Shown here piece by piece: positions 25,485 to 34,641 of a stretch of 64,000 nucleotides of DNA. The notes under the pieces were generated by a model, which was given only the letters and a program-made list of their open reading frames with translations, was not told where the DNA came from and did not search any database. The stretch lies in NCBI RefSeq assembly GCF_051233475.1, contig NZ_JBKFGH010000016.1, forward strand, positions 62,001 through 126,000, in the 5' to 3' direction. The stretch's first letter is position 1, and each line of letters starts with the position of its first letter. Made by a program: the position numbers and the translations under genes. Origin of the DNA: Bacillus_BU sp051233475. GTDB lineage: Bacteria > Bacillota > Bacilli > Bacillales > Cytobacillaceae.

Positions 25485-25514
25485 AAAAGCCGCATTTTTG
25501 TGAATGCGGCTTTT
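25485..25514 (-). terminator. Terminator of the phnCEE-like operon
   Basis: AAAAGCCGCAT / ATGCGGCTTTT stem, overlapping the stop codon of the last permease gene. Confidence 0.8.
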
Positions 25515-26370
25515 ATTTTACTGCTTTTCTAGAGGCTTCAGAGAAGAAATCAGCTAAAAGTACGAGAACTAGATAACAAATCAACAATAATGTGATTTGG
25601 GTATAGTCAAAATAACTCATACTGAGCTTAAACTGCTGACCGAGCCCACCGGCGCCTACGAAGCCAACAACGATCGTTGTTCTCATAATGACTTCCCAGC
25701 GATATAAAATATAGGATAAAAACTGCGGCAAAACACTTGGGATGACACCGTAAAGAAAGATTTGACTTTTGCTTGCACCACTTGAGGATAGGTTGCGAAC
25801 CGGTCTTTCGTCAAGGTCCTCAATCACCTCGGCACAAAGCTTGCCAAGGATCCCAAAATTGTGGAGCGCCAGTGCTAATGCACCTGGCAGGATGCCCGGC
25901 TTAAAAATGAATACGATAATCATAGCCCAAAGCAGTTCAGGGACAGCACGGCTAAAAATATAGAAAATCCGGATGATTCCAAATAAGATCCAGCGATACC
26001 ATTTTTTTGTAAGCGTCAAAGAACCATCCGCAACATTTCGGGCTGCTGGAATCACCGTAAATAGAGTAATGATGGTAGCAATACCAATGGCAATAATACT
26101 CATTTGCAATGTTTCAAAGGTCAGTTTTATCGATTCCTTCCAGCTGTTAGGATCAGTAAAGGCAATATGATCCTGCCCAAGACCGATCAAGCCGCCAAAG
26201 AACTTTTTGGCATACTGAGCATTCGTTTCATTAAATAGTCCGAAAAAATCAGCATTCTCGCCAATGATAATATAACCCCATGAACCGGCAATAAGGACGA
26301 TTGCCATAACGATTGAAAAAGTATTGATGTTTAGGATGTTTTTTTTGCGGGTGTTTTTTTTGTCCATCAT
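25513..26370 (-). CDS. phnE: Phosphonate-type ABC transporter permease (second PhnE)
   Basis: A 285-residue inner-membrane subunit. It begins with a Lys-rich cytoplasmic tail, then helices at about residues 20-40, 95-120 and onward. The conserved PhnE segments are FIFSRAVPELLWAMIIVFIF, GALALALHNFGILGKLCAEVIED and the EAA-like loop LSSSGASKSQIFLYGVIPSVLPQ, plus VGFVGAGGLGQQF near the end. The ATG at 26370 overlaps the stop of the upstream permease (ATGA), so the two are coupled; a longer in-frame start at 26451 lies inside that gene and is unlikely. Partner of the PhnC-like ATPase. Confidence 0.88.
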   Translation of the reverse strand: MMDKKNTRKKNILNINTFSIVMAIVLIAGSWGYIIIGENADFFGLFNETNAQYAKKFFGGLIGLGQDHIAFTDPNSWKESIKLTFETLQMSIIAIGIATIITLFTVIPAARNVADGSLTLTKKWYRWILFGIIRIFYIFSRAVPELLWAMIIVFIFKPGILPGALALALHNFGILGKLCAEVIEDLDERPVRNLSSSGASKSQIFLYGVIPSVLPQFLSYILYRWEVIMRTTIVVGFVGAGGLGQQFKLSMSYFDYTQITLLLICYLVLVLLADFFSEASRKAVK

Positions 26371-27167
26371 GAGATCATTCTCTTTCTTAGCAGGTTGCTC
26401 CAAAGGTCGATCAGTACAACTAGAATAATTAAGAAAAACATGAATGTCCAAACTTCATTGTAATTTAATTCATCTAATGAAAGCTGGATTTGGTATCCGA
26501 GACCGCCCAATCCTACAAAGCTCATAATAGCGGAAGAGCGAATGGCGCATTCAAATCGATACATCGTATAGCTGATAATATTGGCTTTAACGATGGGAAA
26601 ATAACCGTAAATGAGGCATTGGAGCTTTGACGCTCCTGCACTTTTTAATGCGTCTATCGGTTCTTTACGAACGTCCGCAATCATATCAGCAAAGATTCTC
26701 CCCAGCATACCCCCATATGGGATCCCAAGCGCAAAAATAGCAGCGTAAGGTGATAAACCGAAAGCAGCGACAAACATCCAGGCCCACACAAGTTCGTGAA
26801 TCGCACGGATAAATCCTAACATACTGCGGAAAAATCCCTTTGTTAACAGCATACTTGTTTTTCCAGAAGAAAGGACTCCGGATGCTAGAATTCCGAGCAC
26901 AAAGGCAATTAAAAGGGCTACTGTCATCCCCGCTACAGCATAGGCAAGGGTAATCCATGAGGATGAAAGTGCGAGAAGGATGATTTTTATTGATAATTCA
27001 GGCCGGAAAAAGGCACTAACGATCTGTTTAATTGTAACAGCTCCACCGGCATGGACGAGGTCATCACCCCACGGAACGGCGAACAAACTCCAAATAAAGA
27101 CTAGCAATAGCAACAGGGACAAAATGGTGCGTTTATGAAATTCGTAAAAGAGCGCTACTTGCTTCAT
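26367..27167 (-). CDS. phnE: Phosphonate-type ABC transporter permease (first PhnE)
   Basis: A 266-residue permease with the same plan as its downstream partner: RAIHELVWAWMFVAAFGLSP, IPYGGMLGRIFADMIADV, the coupling loop LKSAGASKLQCLIYGYFPIV, and MSFVGLGGLGYQIQLS. Two different PhnE subunits encoded side by side suggest a heterodimeric channel for phosphonate, phosphite or a similar oxyanion. It starts one base after the ATPase stop codon. The operon order is phnC, phnE, phnE. Confidence 0.88.
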   Translation of the reverse strand: MKQVALFYEFHKRTILSLLLLLVFIWSLFAVPWGDDLVHAGGAVTIKQIVSAFFRPELSIKIILLALSSSWITLAYAVAGMTVALLIAFVLGILASGVLSSGKTSMLLTKGFFRSMLGFIRAIHELVWAWMFVAAFGLSPYAAIFALGIPYGGMLGRIFADMIADVRKEPIDALKSAGASKLQCLIYGYFPIVKANIISYTMYRFECAIRSSAIMSFVGLGGLGYQIQLSLDELNYNEVWTFMFFLIILVVLIDLWSNLLRKRMIS

Positions 27168-27168
27168 G

Positions 27169-27921
27169 CTAAGCCTGCTCCTTTAGTTCATAAAGACTTT
27201 GTAAATGATGTTCACTAACCTCAGCCGTCGGTAAGTCAAAAAAGATTTCTCCATCTTTTAGGGCAATCATTCTTGTAAAATATTTTTTTGCATACTCTAC
27301 CGAGTGGAGCGTGGTGATCAGGGTCTGGTGCTCCTCTCTAGCAAGGTTCGTTAGAATGGAAAGAATATCTTCAGCACGGGCGGGATCGAGTGATGCCACC
27401 GGCTCGTCCGCTAAAATAATTTCTGGTTTTTGGGTTAATAATCTGGCCATGGCAACACGCTGTTGTTCGCCACCTGACAGATTGGCAGTTTGTTCGTACA
27501 TTTTGTCCAGTAAACCAACCCGTTGCAGTGAATTTGCTGCAACTTGTTTTTCTTGCGGAAATACTAAAGACAGCAGTGATTTGAAGAACCCCCAGTCTGC
27601 CAATCTTCCGGCAAGGACATTATGAATAACCGGGAGCTGTCCAACGAGATCAAATTGCTGCCGAATAATCCCGATTTTTTTTGCCAATTTCTTTCCGTCG
27701 GTAAATTGGGCAGATGGCTCCCCGTCGATCAAGAGATTCCCTTCATCAGGCTTTACTACCGTGGCGATTATATTTAGAAGCGTGGATTTACCTGCGCCGC
27801 TAGGCCCAATTAAAGCAACGATTTCTCCTTTTTTGATCGAAAAAGAAAGGGAAGATAAAGCTATCTTCCGCTCATAGTGTTTCGATACATTTTTAATTTC
27901 GATGATAAATTCTGATGTCAT
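27169..27921 (-). CDS. phnC: Phosphonate-type ABC transporter ATP-binding protein
   Basis: A 250-residue ATPase with Walker A GPSGAGKSTLLNI, signature LSGGEQQRVAMARLL, Walker B IILADEPVASLDP and the switch His in TTLHSVEYA. The order of blocks and the IIRQQFDLVGQLPVIHNVLAGRL stretch are typical of PhnC. It powers the two PhnE-like permeases encoded next. No periplasmic-type binding protein (PhnD) lies before or after the set, although phnD usually precedes phnC. The substrate could be phosphonate, phosphite or another small anion. Confidence 0.9.
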   Translation of the reverse strand: MTSEFIIEIKNVSKHYERKIALSSLSFSIKKGEIVALIGPSGAGKSTLLNIIATVVKPDEGNLLIDGEPSAQFTDGKKLAKKIGIIRQQFDLVGQLPVIHNVLAGRLADWGFFKSLLSLVFPQEKQVAANSLQRVGLLDKMYEQTANLSGGEQQRVAMARLLTQKPEIILADEPVASLDPARAEDILSILTNLAREEHQTLITTLHSVEYAKKYFTRMIALKDGEIFFDLPTAEVSEHHLQSLYELKEQA

Positions 27922-28053
27922 GCAACTTCACCTACTAGTCTTGATGATCACTTGCTCTATTTTAGGATTTTAAGGATTCAAATTTAGGCACGTCTACTCT
28001 CCATCATACTAAAAATCAGCTCTGAAAACTAGCAAATTACCAACAATCTTTAA

Positions 28054-28106
28054 TTCACCACACTAACGCACCGGGGGACAGTCCCCCGGTGCGTTAGTGT
28101 GGTGAA
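28054..28106. repeat. 53-nt near-perfect palindrome
   Basis: Two 26-base arms, perfectly complementary, are separated by a single A at 28080. The left arm starts TTCACCACACTAACGCACCG and the centre reads GGGGGACAGTCCCCC. It lies in the divergent gap between phnC and kbl. The CCCCC ending and central GGACAGTCC recall REP-like hairpins dispersed in Bacillus genomes. It is not followed by a T-tract close enough to act as a normal terminator for kbl. Confidence 0.85.
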
Positions 28107-28201
28107 GAGGGATTGGGTTATTTTTTTGCTTGATTGATGATTTGTTCGCTAACGATGAACCGTGTCATCGCATATCATAATGGGTAACGGGAGGTTTGAG
28201 A

Positions 28202-29392
28202 ATGACCAGTAATCATTTGAAAATTTTTTTGTCTACCCACTTAAACGATTTAAAAAGTAAAGGGCTTTATAATGTAATCGATCCGTTAGAAAGTCCAAAT
28301 GGACCGATTATTTCGATCAATGGAAAATCACTCATTAATCTTTCATCCAATAACTATTTAGGGCTGGCGACAGACCAGCGGTTGAAGGATGCAGCAAGCA
28401 ACGCCCTACATCGGTTTGGCGTCGGTTCAGGAGCAGTCCGGACCATTAACGGGACATTTAAGCTTCATGTTGAGCTTGAGGAAAAGCTGGCAAAGTTCAA
28501 ACAAACGGAAGCAGCAATCGCCTATCAATCAGGCTTTAATTGTAATATGGCGGCCATTTCTGCTGTGATGGACGAAAACGATGCGATCCTTTCTGATGAA
28601 TTAAACCATGCATCCATCATCGATGGCTGCCGATTATCGAGAGCAAAGATTATCCGGTTCGGCCATTCAGACATGAACGACTTACGTGTGAAAGCAAAAG
28701 CGCTAACGGAATCGGGACAATATAACAAAATAATGGTGATTACAGATGGTGTTTTTTCAATGGATGGAGATATCGCTAAGCTTCCAGAAATCGTAGAAAT
28801 TGCCGATAAATACGATCTGATCACCTATGTAGATGATGCACACGGCTCCGGAGTGTTAGGCAATGGCGCAGGGACAGTCAAGCATTTCGGCCTTTCAGAT
28901 CATATAGACTTTCAGATTGGTACTCTATCAAAAGCCATTGGGGTTGTCGGAGGTTATGTTGCCGGAAAACAGGCGTTAATTAATTGGCTAAAAGTCCGCA
29001 GCCGCCCGTTTCTATTTTCTACGGCGATGACGCCAGCTGATACAGCTGCCTGCATTAAAGCAATAAGTATTTTGACAGAGAGCACAGAATTACATGATCG
29101 CCTTTGGGATAATGGGAACTATTTGAAGCATGGTTTGAAGGAACTCGGCTTTAACATTGGAAATAGCGAAACACCCATCACCCCTTGCATCATTGGAAAT
29201 GAAGTTCAAACACAGAAGTTTAGTCAACGTCTTTACGAAGAAGGGGTCTATGCAAAAGCAATCGTCTTTCCTACCGTACCAAAAGGGACAGGAAGGGTCC
29301 GAAATATGCCGACAGCATCTCACACAACAGAAATGCTGGATCGTGCTATAGCCTCCTATGCTAAGGTTGGCAAGGAAATGGGGATCATCTAG
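28202..29392 (+). CDS. kbl: Glycine C-acetyltransferase (2-amino-3-ketobutyrate CoA ligase)
   Basis: A 396-residue PLP enzyme of the alpha-oxoamine synthase family. It cleaves 2-amino-3-ketobutyrate with CoA to glycine and acetyl-CoA, the second step of threonine catabolism. Key elements are NLSSNNYLGLATDQRL, GSGAVRTINGT, DELNHASIIDGCRLS, DDAHGSGVLG and the PLP lysine in GTLSKAIGVVGGYVAG. ATG 28202 follows GGGAGG with seven-base spacing; an in-frame TTG six bases upstream is too close. The partner gene tdh follows 62 bases later, which fixes the pathway. Confidence 0.95.
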   Translation: MTSNHLKIFLSTHLNDLKSKGLYNVIDPLESPNGPIISINGKSLINLSSNNYLGLATDQRLKDAASNALHRFGVGSGAVRTINGTFKLHVELEEKLAKFKQTEAAIAYQSGFNCNMAAISAVMDENDAILSDELNHASIIDGCRLSRAKIIRFGHSDMNDLRVKAKALTESGQYNKIMVITDGVFSMDGDIAKLPEIVEIADKYDLITYVDDAHGSGVLGNGAGTVKHFGLSDHIDFQIGTLSKAIGVVGGYVAGKQALINWLKVRSRPFLFSTAMTPADTAACIKAISILTESTELHDRLWDNGNYLKHGLKELGFNIGNSETPITPCIIGNEVQTQKFSQRLYEEGVYAKAIVFPTVPKGTGRVRNMPTASHTTEMLDRAIASYAKVGKEMGII

Positions 29393-29454
29393 CGGCTCTA
29401 TCAAATCGAGTCGCTAATTTAGTAGTTTTTAGAGATGAATGTGGAGGAACAACG

Positions 29455-30408
29455 ATGAAGAAAATTTTGATTACCGGTGCATTAGGTCAAATCGGGTCAG
29501 AATTAACAGCCAGGCTTAGAAATGTGTACGGCACGGACCGTGTGATTGCTACTGATATAAGAAAATTGGTAAACGAAACGACAGAAGCTGGTCCCTTCGA
29601 ACTCTTGGATGTTACAAATGGAGAATTACTCCTCCAAATTGCTAATCGTTATCAAGTTGATACGATTATTCATTTGGCGGCCATTTTATCGGCAAAAGCA
29701 GAGGCTAACCCGACTTTAGCTTGGCATTTAAACATGGGTGGGCTGGTTAATGCACTCGAGACCGCAAAAGAGCTGCAATGTCAATTCTTCACCCCAAGCT
29801 CGATTGCAGCATTTGGCTCTACAACCCCAAAGAAGCAAACCCCACAAAACACTTTGATGCGTCCAACAACGATGTATGGGATTAATAAAGTTGCTGGAGA
29901 GTTGTTAGCAGATTACTATCATATTCGATTCGGAGTCGATACGCGCGGGCTCCGCTTTCCAGGGTTAATTTCCTATTTAACGCAGCCAGGCGGTGGAACA
30001 ACCGACTATGCAGTCGAAATTTTCGAAGAAGCATTTAACAGTGGTGAATACACCTGTTATTTAAAAAAAGGGACTTATCTGGATATGATGTATATGCCGG
30101 ATGCACTGAATGCGATTATTGATTTAATGGAGGCTGACCCCTCAACATTAAAACATCGAAATTCGTATAATGTTACGTCGATGAGTTTTGACCCCGAAGA
30201 AATAGCTGCCGAAATAAGGAAGCATCTCCCCGGCTTTACATTGAACTATAGCGTGGATCCAATCCGGCAAAGAATTGCCGACAGCTGGCCGGACTCGATT
30301 GATCCCACCACAGCCAAGCAAGAATGGGGCTTTAAGACAAGCTACGATTTACCTGCGATGACGGTAGATATGCTAGAAAAATTAAGGAAAAAACGGACGG
30401 CAAGTTAA
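29455..30408 (+). CDS. tdh: L-threonine 3-dehydrogenase, SDR type
   Basis: A 317-residue NAD-dependent epimerase/dehydratase-fold enzyme. The Rossmann motif is ITGALGQIGSEL (GxxGxxG), and the catalytic Tyr-Lys pair is in MYGINKVAGELL, with the Ser in TPSSIAAFG. HLAAILSAKAE and RGLRFPGLISY are hallmarks of the short-chain-type threonine dehydrogenases, which oxidise threonine to 2-amino-3-ketobutyrate for Kbl. This differs from the zinc-type Tdh of many bacteria. Good GTGGAGG ribosome site. Together with kbl it forms a two-gene catabolic operon. Confidence 0.93.
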   Translation: MKKILITGALGQIGSELTARLRNVYGTDRVIATDIRKLVNETTEAGPFELLDVTNGELLLQIANRYQVDTIIHLAAILSAKAEANPTLAWHLNMGGLVNALETAKELQCQFFTPSSIAAFGSTTPKKQTPQNTLMRPTTMYGINKVAGELLADYYHIRFGVDTRGLRFPGLISYLTQPGGGTTDYAVEIFEEAFNSGEYTCYLKKGTYLDMMYMPDALNAIIDLMEADPSTLKHRNSYNVTSMSFDPEEIAAEIRKHLPGFTLNYSVDPIRQRIADSWPDSIDPTTAKQEWGFKTSYDLPAMTVDMLEKLRKKRTAS

Positions 30409-30515
30409 CGATATGACTCTAACCATAACGAGCGGCTCCCATTTGAAGCTAGCTCGTTTGTTTTCATTTAAAACGAAATTCGTATTTAATATCCCTTTCA
30501 CGATTCAGTAATAAA

Positions 30516-30544
30516 TTGTTCATATTTTGCATCTAAGATATAGA
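30516..30544 (+). promoter_or_regulatory. Candidate promoter of the PrsA-like gene
   Basis: TTGTTC (30516-30521), 17-base spacer, TATAGA (30539-30544). Confidence 0.35.
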
Positions 30545-30572
30545 AAGGTTAAAAAAACAAAGGAGATGAACC

Positions 30573-31454
30573 ATGTTATCTAACTTAAAAACTCGAAAAG
30601 GGATGTTTATTCTATCAGGTGCAGTTTTAGCTGCTGCTACGATAATTTTGCTCGGCTTTAATATTTTTAAAGACAATGCTGCTGCCAAGGTAAATGGCGA
30701 AATGATCAGTAAAGAGGAACTAAACCAAGTATTAAATGACCAATATGGTGAGGAAGTTTTAGATTCCCTCATTTCTGAAAAATTAATTGAACAAGAAGCG
30801 AAGAACAAGAAAATTACGGTTGCTGACAGTGAAATTAAGGCAGAGTTAAAAACGCTTCAAGATTCATATGGCGGAGCGGATGCTTTTGAGGAAGCGATGA
30901 AATCGAGCGGAGTTTCAATGGATCGAGTCAATAAAGACCTTAAAACCTATATTCTGACGAGAAAAATCCTTGAGCCAAGAATCAACATTACCGATGACGA
31001 AATGAAAACGTATTTCGAAGAAAATAAAACCTCCTTCGAAGAAGGGGAACAAGTAAAGGCCAGCCATATTTTGGTGGAAGACGAAAAAACGGCAAATGAA
31101 ATAAAGGACAAGCTGGCTAATGGTGCAGATTTTGCAGAGCTCGCCAAAGAGTATTCTACTGATACGGGATCAAAGGACAATGGTGGAGATCTCGGCTTCT
31201 TCGTTAAAGGAGAAATGGTTGCCGAATTTGAAGAGGCAGCTTTTTCAATGGCAGTTAATGAGATTAGCGCGCCTATTAAGACGGATTATGGCTACCACAT
31301 TATTAAGGTAGTTGAAAAGAAAGCAGCATCAGAAGCAAAATTTGACGATCATAAAGATGAAATTAAAGAAACGTTACTAAGTGAAAAAATGCAATCCGAA
31401 TACACCACATGGTTAGAAGAAGCGAAAAAGGACGCTGAGATAAAAACGTATTAA
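30573..31454 (+). CDS. prsA: PrsA-like foldase with parvulin domain, TM-anchored
   Basis: A 293-residue extracytoplasmic peptidyl-prolyl isomerase. Residues about 10-31 form a membrane segment, followed by a SurA-like helical region (KVNGEMISKEELNQVL) and a parvulin domain: KASHILVEDEKTANEIKDKL, FAELAKEYSTDTGSKDNGGDLG, and DYGYHIIKVVEK. PrsA normally is a lipoprotein with a Cys after the signal peptide; no Cys is present here, so it is probably held by an uncleaved helix or released by signal peptidase I. It would help fold exported proteins. AAAGGAGATG ribosome site. Confidence 0.85.
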   Translation: MLSNLKTRKGMFILSGAVLAAATIILLGFNIFKDNAAAKVNGEMISKEELNQVLNDQYGEEVLDSLISEKLIEQEAKNKKITVADSEIKAELKTLQDSYGGADAFEEAMKSSGVSMDRVNKDLKTYILTRKILEPRINITDDEMKTYFEENKTSFEEGEQVKASHILVEDEKTANEIKDKLANGADFAELAKEYSTDTGSKDNGGDLGFFVKGEMVAEFEEAAFSMAVNEISAPIKTDYGYHIIKVVEKKAASEAKFDDHKDEIKETLLSEKMQSEYTTWLEEAKKDAEIKTY

Positions 31455-31535
31455 TTTCTGGATTTTGAAAACAATCCCCCCTTCTATCAGAAAAGAGACA
31501 AGCATATATTGATAAAAACGTATGGGGGGACGCCA

Positions 31536-31997
31536 GTGAAAGAATTAAATCTTCATACAAAAAACCGAGTTCGCTTACTATATATAGTTCTAACGAGTGT
31601 TTTCATCATTTTTATAATAAGGGTCGGATATATGCAGTTGATTTATCAAAACAATATCGTGACCTTTGCGCAAATGGATCAAAACGTTAAGGAACTGAAC
31701 GCGCCAATTATAGAAGAGGTGAAGGCTAGCTTTGATGTGAATTTAGACAACTATAATGAGGTATCGACAGAGGATATTATTAATAGCGGGAAAACGGATG
31801 TTGGCTCGTTATCTTTGTTGGATATTGTCTATACGAGCTGTCAAGATGGATGTTATGGGCGGCCGGCTGTCTACCTTCAAAAATCAAAAGGGTTTGTTTT
31901 TTATAAAAATAAGGATGGCGAGGACACACTGGCAGAAATTCAAAGAGAATATTCACGATGGGCGATTTCAAAAATCAACAAAGCTGGCAGTGAGTAA
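31536..31997 (+). CDS. Hypothetical membrane-anchored protein, 153 aa
   Basis: A positively charged N-terminus (MKELNLHTKNRVR) precedes one membrane helix (about residues 14-34) and an extracytoplasmic domain of about 115 residues with two Cys close together (YTSCQDGCYGRP), possibly a disulfide. GTG 31536 is used because GGGGGG at 31524-31530 lies five bases upstream; an in-frame TTG at 31509 lacks a site. It follows the PrsA-like gene by 80 bases, and both products act outside the membrane. No family recognised. Confidence 0.65.
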   Translation: MKELNLHTKNRVRLLYIVLTSVFIIFIIRVGYMQLIYQNNIVTFAQMDQNVKELNAPIIEEVKASFDVNLDNYNEVSTEDIINSGKTDVGSLSLLDIVYTSCQDGCYGRPAVYLQKSKGFVFYKNKDGEDTLAEIQREYSRWAISKINKAGSE

Positions 31998-32030
31998 ACA
32001 ATAAAACATTTTGCCTTTCATCATGTTCCA

Positions 32031-32056
32031 AGGGATGCTTTTTGCATCTCTTTTTC
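32031..32056 (+). terminator. Terminator before the two-component operon
   Basis: GATGC / GCATC stem with loop T5 and a T5 tail. The rest of the gap 31998-32289 is AT-rich leader DNA for yclJ. Confidence 0.5.
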
Positions 32057-32289
32057 TATTGCAATAAAATGTAAAAATATCGATTTTACCAAGATAAATG
32101 AACAAATTATTAACAAACTATTTCAGCCCGATTAAATATTTGGTATATATTGAAAAAACGGTTGAACCTGATTGGATTTCGTTTTAATTTGGATTAAAGA
32201 AGATATTTTTAGGAATTGTCGATCCAAGATGGCAAGACTGTCTTAATAACTTAACTAATTGGAATCAAGTAAAACAGGATGGTGCTTTT

Positions 32290-33000
32290 ATGAAAATATT
32301 GATGATAGAGGATAACGAAAGTGTTTGTTCAATGGTAGAAATGTTTTTTATCAAGGAGGGCATTCAAGGCGAATTTGTACATGATGGCAAGGATGGGTTA
32401 CAGCGCTATAAGGATGGAGAATGGGATTTATTGATTATTGATTGGATGCTGCCAAGTATGGATGGTGTGACAATTTGTCGGAGGATCCGTGAAGATAATA
32501 AATCGATCCCGATCATTATGTTAACGGCAAAGGATACAGAATCGGATCAAGTTCTTGGCCTTGAAATGGGCGCTGACGATTATGTTACAAAGCCGTTTAG
32601 TCCATTAGCCTTAATGGCGCGAATAAAGGCAGTCGCAAGACGTTCACTACAGTCTGGAAAAGAGGAAGAGACAAACGTATCCCATTACTTAGAAACTCAG
32701 TGTTTTAAAATTAGCAAAGAGACCCGTGAGGTATTTTTGAAAAATGAACCGATTTCGAATCTAACACCAAAGGAATTTGATTTACTTTACTATTTCATCG
32801 AACATCCGCGCCAGGTTTTTTCCCGGGAGCAGCTACTGGAACGAGTTTGGGGGTATCAGTTTTATGGAGATGAACGGACCGTTGATGTTCATATTAAACG
32901 TCTCCGCAGTAAAATTGGTACACCGAATCAGCCTTTTTTACACACGGTATGGGGTGTAGGCTATAAGTTTGATGAGTCGGTGGTGGAAGATGAAGCTTAA
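32290..33000 (+). CDS. yclJ: OmpR/PhoB-type response regulator (YclJ)
   Basis: A 236-residue regulator. The receiver domain has the acidic pocket MIEDNE, the phosphoacceptor Asp in LLIIDWMLPSMDG, Thr in IIMLTAKDTES and Lys in YVTKPFSPL. The winged-helix DNA-binding domain has LTPKEFDLLYYF, REQLLERVWGY and DERTVDVHIKRLR. The sequence follows B. subtilis YclJ closely through the receiver (SVCSMVEMFFIKEG). It overlaps the kinase gene and so is co-translated with it. Targets are unknown; the HtrA gene downstream is one candidate. Confidence 0.9.
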   Translation: MKILMIEDNESVCSMVEMFFIKEGIQGEFVHDGKDGLQRYKDGEWDLLIIDWMLPSMDGVTICRRIREDNKSIPIIMLTAKDTESDQVLGLEMGADDYVTKPFSPLALMARIKAVARRSLQSGKEEETNVSHYLETQCFKISKETREVFLKNEPISNLTPKEFDLLYYFIEHPRQVFSREQLLERVWGYQFYGDERTVDVHIKRLRSKIGTPNQPFLHTVWGVGYKFDESVVEDEA

Positions 33001-34399
33001 ATATATTTACCAGCTCTTTATTAGCCATATTAGCATCCTGATTGTTGCATTCTTAATATTGAGCGTTGTTTTTACAAATTTAGTGGAAGACTTTGTCTAT
33101 CGTTCCAAAGGAGAAGAGTTGACAAACTATGGCGAAAATATTTTGCATCAATTTGAACGAATTCAGATGGGACGAGAGCAAATTCTCAATCAATATAGCT
33201 CTGTCTTAAAAGCAAGAAACATTAATTTCATTCTTTTTGATGACCATGCGACTGTTGTTTATCCAGTTGTAGGCAAAATCCCAAGGATTGAACTCAAGGA
33301 AGATGAATGGGAGCAGATAACAAAAGGGAATAAGCTCGTTGTAAAACGTGATACTCGTTATGATCAAGACGTATCCCTTGTGGCGGTTCCTTATTTTGAG
33401 GGTGGGAGATTTCTCGGTGGTATTTTACTCATTTCTCCGGTAAGTGGTACACGTGATATGATCAGTGAAATTAATCAGTACCTCCTGTATACCGTTTTCA
33501 TTGCCTTATCCGTAACACTCTTATTAAGTTGGATTTTGTCTAAGGTGCATGTACGGAGAATTCAAGGGATCCGCGATGCAACCGCAATGGTATCGACTGG
33601 AAATTATGATGTGAAGTTGCCTTCCTCAGAATTTGATGAAATTGGCGAGCTGGCCAATGATTTTAATAATATGGTGATGAAATTAAAAGGCTCAATGGAT
33701 GAGATTGATAGCTTAGAAAATCGCAGACGACAGTTTATGGCCGATGTCTCACACGAAATGAGGACCCCTTTAACAACGATTAGCGGTGTGATTGAGGGGA
33801 TGCGGAACAAAATGATTTCGGAAGAGGATAAAGAAAAAGGAATCAGCCTTGTTAGCAAAGAAACAAAGCGGTTGATTCGTTTAGTTAATGAAAATTTGGA
33901 TTATGAGAAAATCCGCTCCAATCAAATAAAACTTTTCAAAGAAGATATTCAGCTCGAAGAATTACTTGAGATTATTAAAGAAACGTTACTTTTCCAGGCA
34001 GAAGAAAAACACAATCAAATTACCGTTGAGGTAGAGAAAGGTACCATCGTTCATGCTGATTATGATCGATTGATTCAAATTCTAATCAATATTACAAAAA
34101 ACAGCATTCAATTTACATCAGAAGGGACGATTTGGCTACGAGGCAAAACAGAGGACGGTTATTCAATTATCGAAATTGAGGACACCGGTGTTGGGATCCC
34201 TGCCAATGAGATTGAATCGATATGGCGCCGCTTCTATAAAGCCGACTTATCTCGAACAAACAACCCTTACGGGGAATTTGGACTTGGTTTGTCCATTGTA
34301 AAACAGTTGGTTCAACTTCATGATGGGGAAATTACTGTATCAAGTGAAGAAAGTAAAGGAACGAAGTTTGTGATTCGAATCCCGTTAAAGAAATTATGA
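32990..34399 (+). CDS. yclK: Sensor histidine kinase (YclK)
   Basis: A 469-residue membrane kinase. Two membrane helices (about 9-32 and 167-187) frame an extracytoplasmic sensor of about 130 residues (LFDDHATVVYPVVGKIPRI). Then come a HAMP domain, the dimerisation box with phospho-His MADVSHEMRTPLTTISG, the N box NITKNSIQFT, G1 EIEDTGVGIP and G2 GEFGLGLSIVKQL. ATG 32990 has GGTGGTGG upstream, placing it 11 bases inside the regulator gene; an in-frame TTG at 32969 is less likely. It phosphorylates YclJ; the signal is unknown. Confidence 0.9.
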   Translation: MKLKYIYQLFISHISILIVAFLILSVVFTNLVEDFVYRSKGEELTNYGENILHQFERIQMGREQILNQYSSVLKARNINFILFDDHATVVYPVVGKIPRIELKEDEWEQITKGNKLVVKRDTRYDQDVSLVAVPYFEGGRFLGGILLISPVSGTRDMISEINQYLLYTVFIALSVTLLLSWILSKVHVRRIQGIRDATAMVSTGNYDVKLPSSEFDEIGELANDFNNMVMKLKGSMDEIDSLENRRRQFMADVSHEMRTPLTTISGVIEGMRNKMISEEDKEKGISLVSKETKRLIRLVNENLDYEKIRSNQIKLFKEDIQLEELLEIIKETLLFQAEEKHNQITVEVEKGTIVHADYDRLIQILINITKNSIQFTSEGTIWLRGKTEDGYSIIEIEDTGVGIPANEIESIWRRFYKADLSRTNNPYGEFGLGLSIVKQLVQLHDGEITVSSEESKGTKFVIRIPLKKL

Positions 34400-34414
34400 T
34401 TATATAAGTAAGTG

Positions 34415-34449
34415 AAAAAATGGCATCCATTGCGGATGCCATTTTTTTG
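34415..34449 (+). terminator. yclJK terminator
   Basis: AAAAAATGGCATCC / GGATGCCATTTTTT stem followed by T residues. Confidence 0.9.
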
Positions 34450-34641
34450 TTTACAGTCTACGTCGTTGTCTACTTTTTAATGCTTAATAATTGTAATGAT
34501 TATTTCTTTAACTATTCATTTTCTTTTACAACTTTGTTAATAAGTTTGTCATATTTTCTGGATATGATGAATTCAGATGAAAATAGTTGGTGAACTTCAA
34601 CTAAATATAGAATTTTTTGTCAAATAATGGAGGGAAGAACC

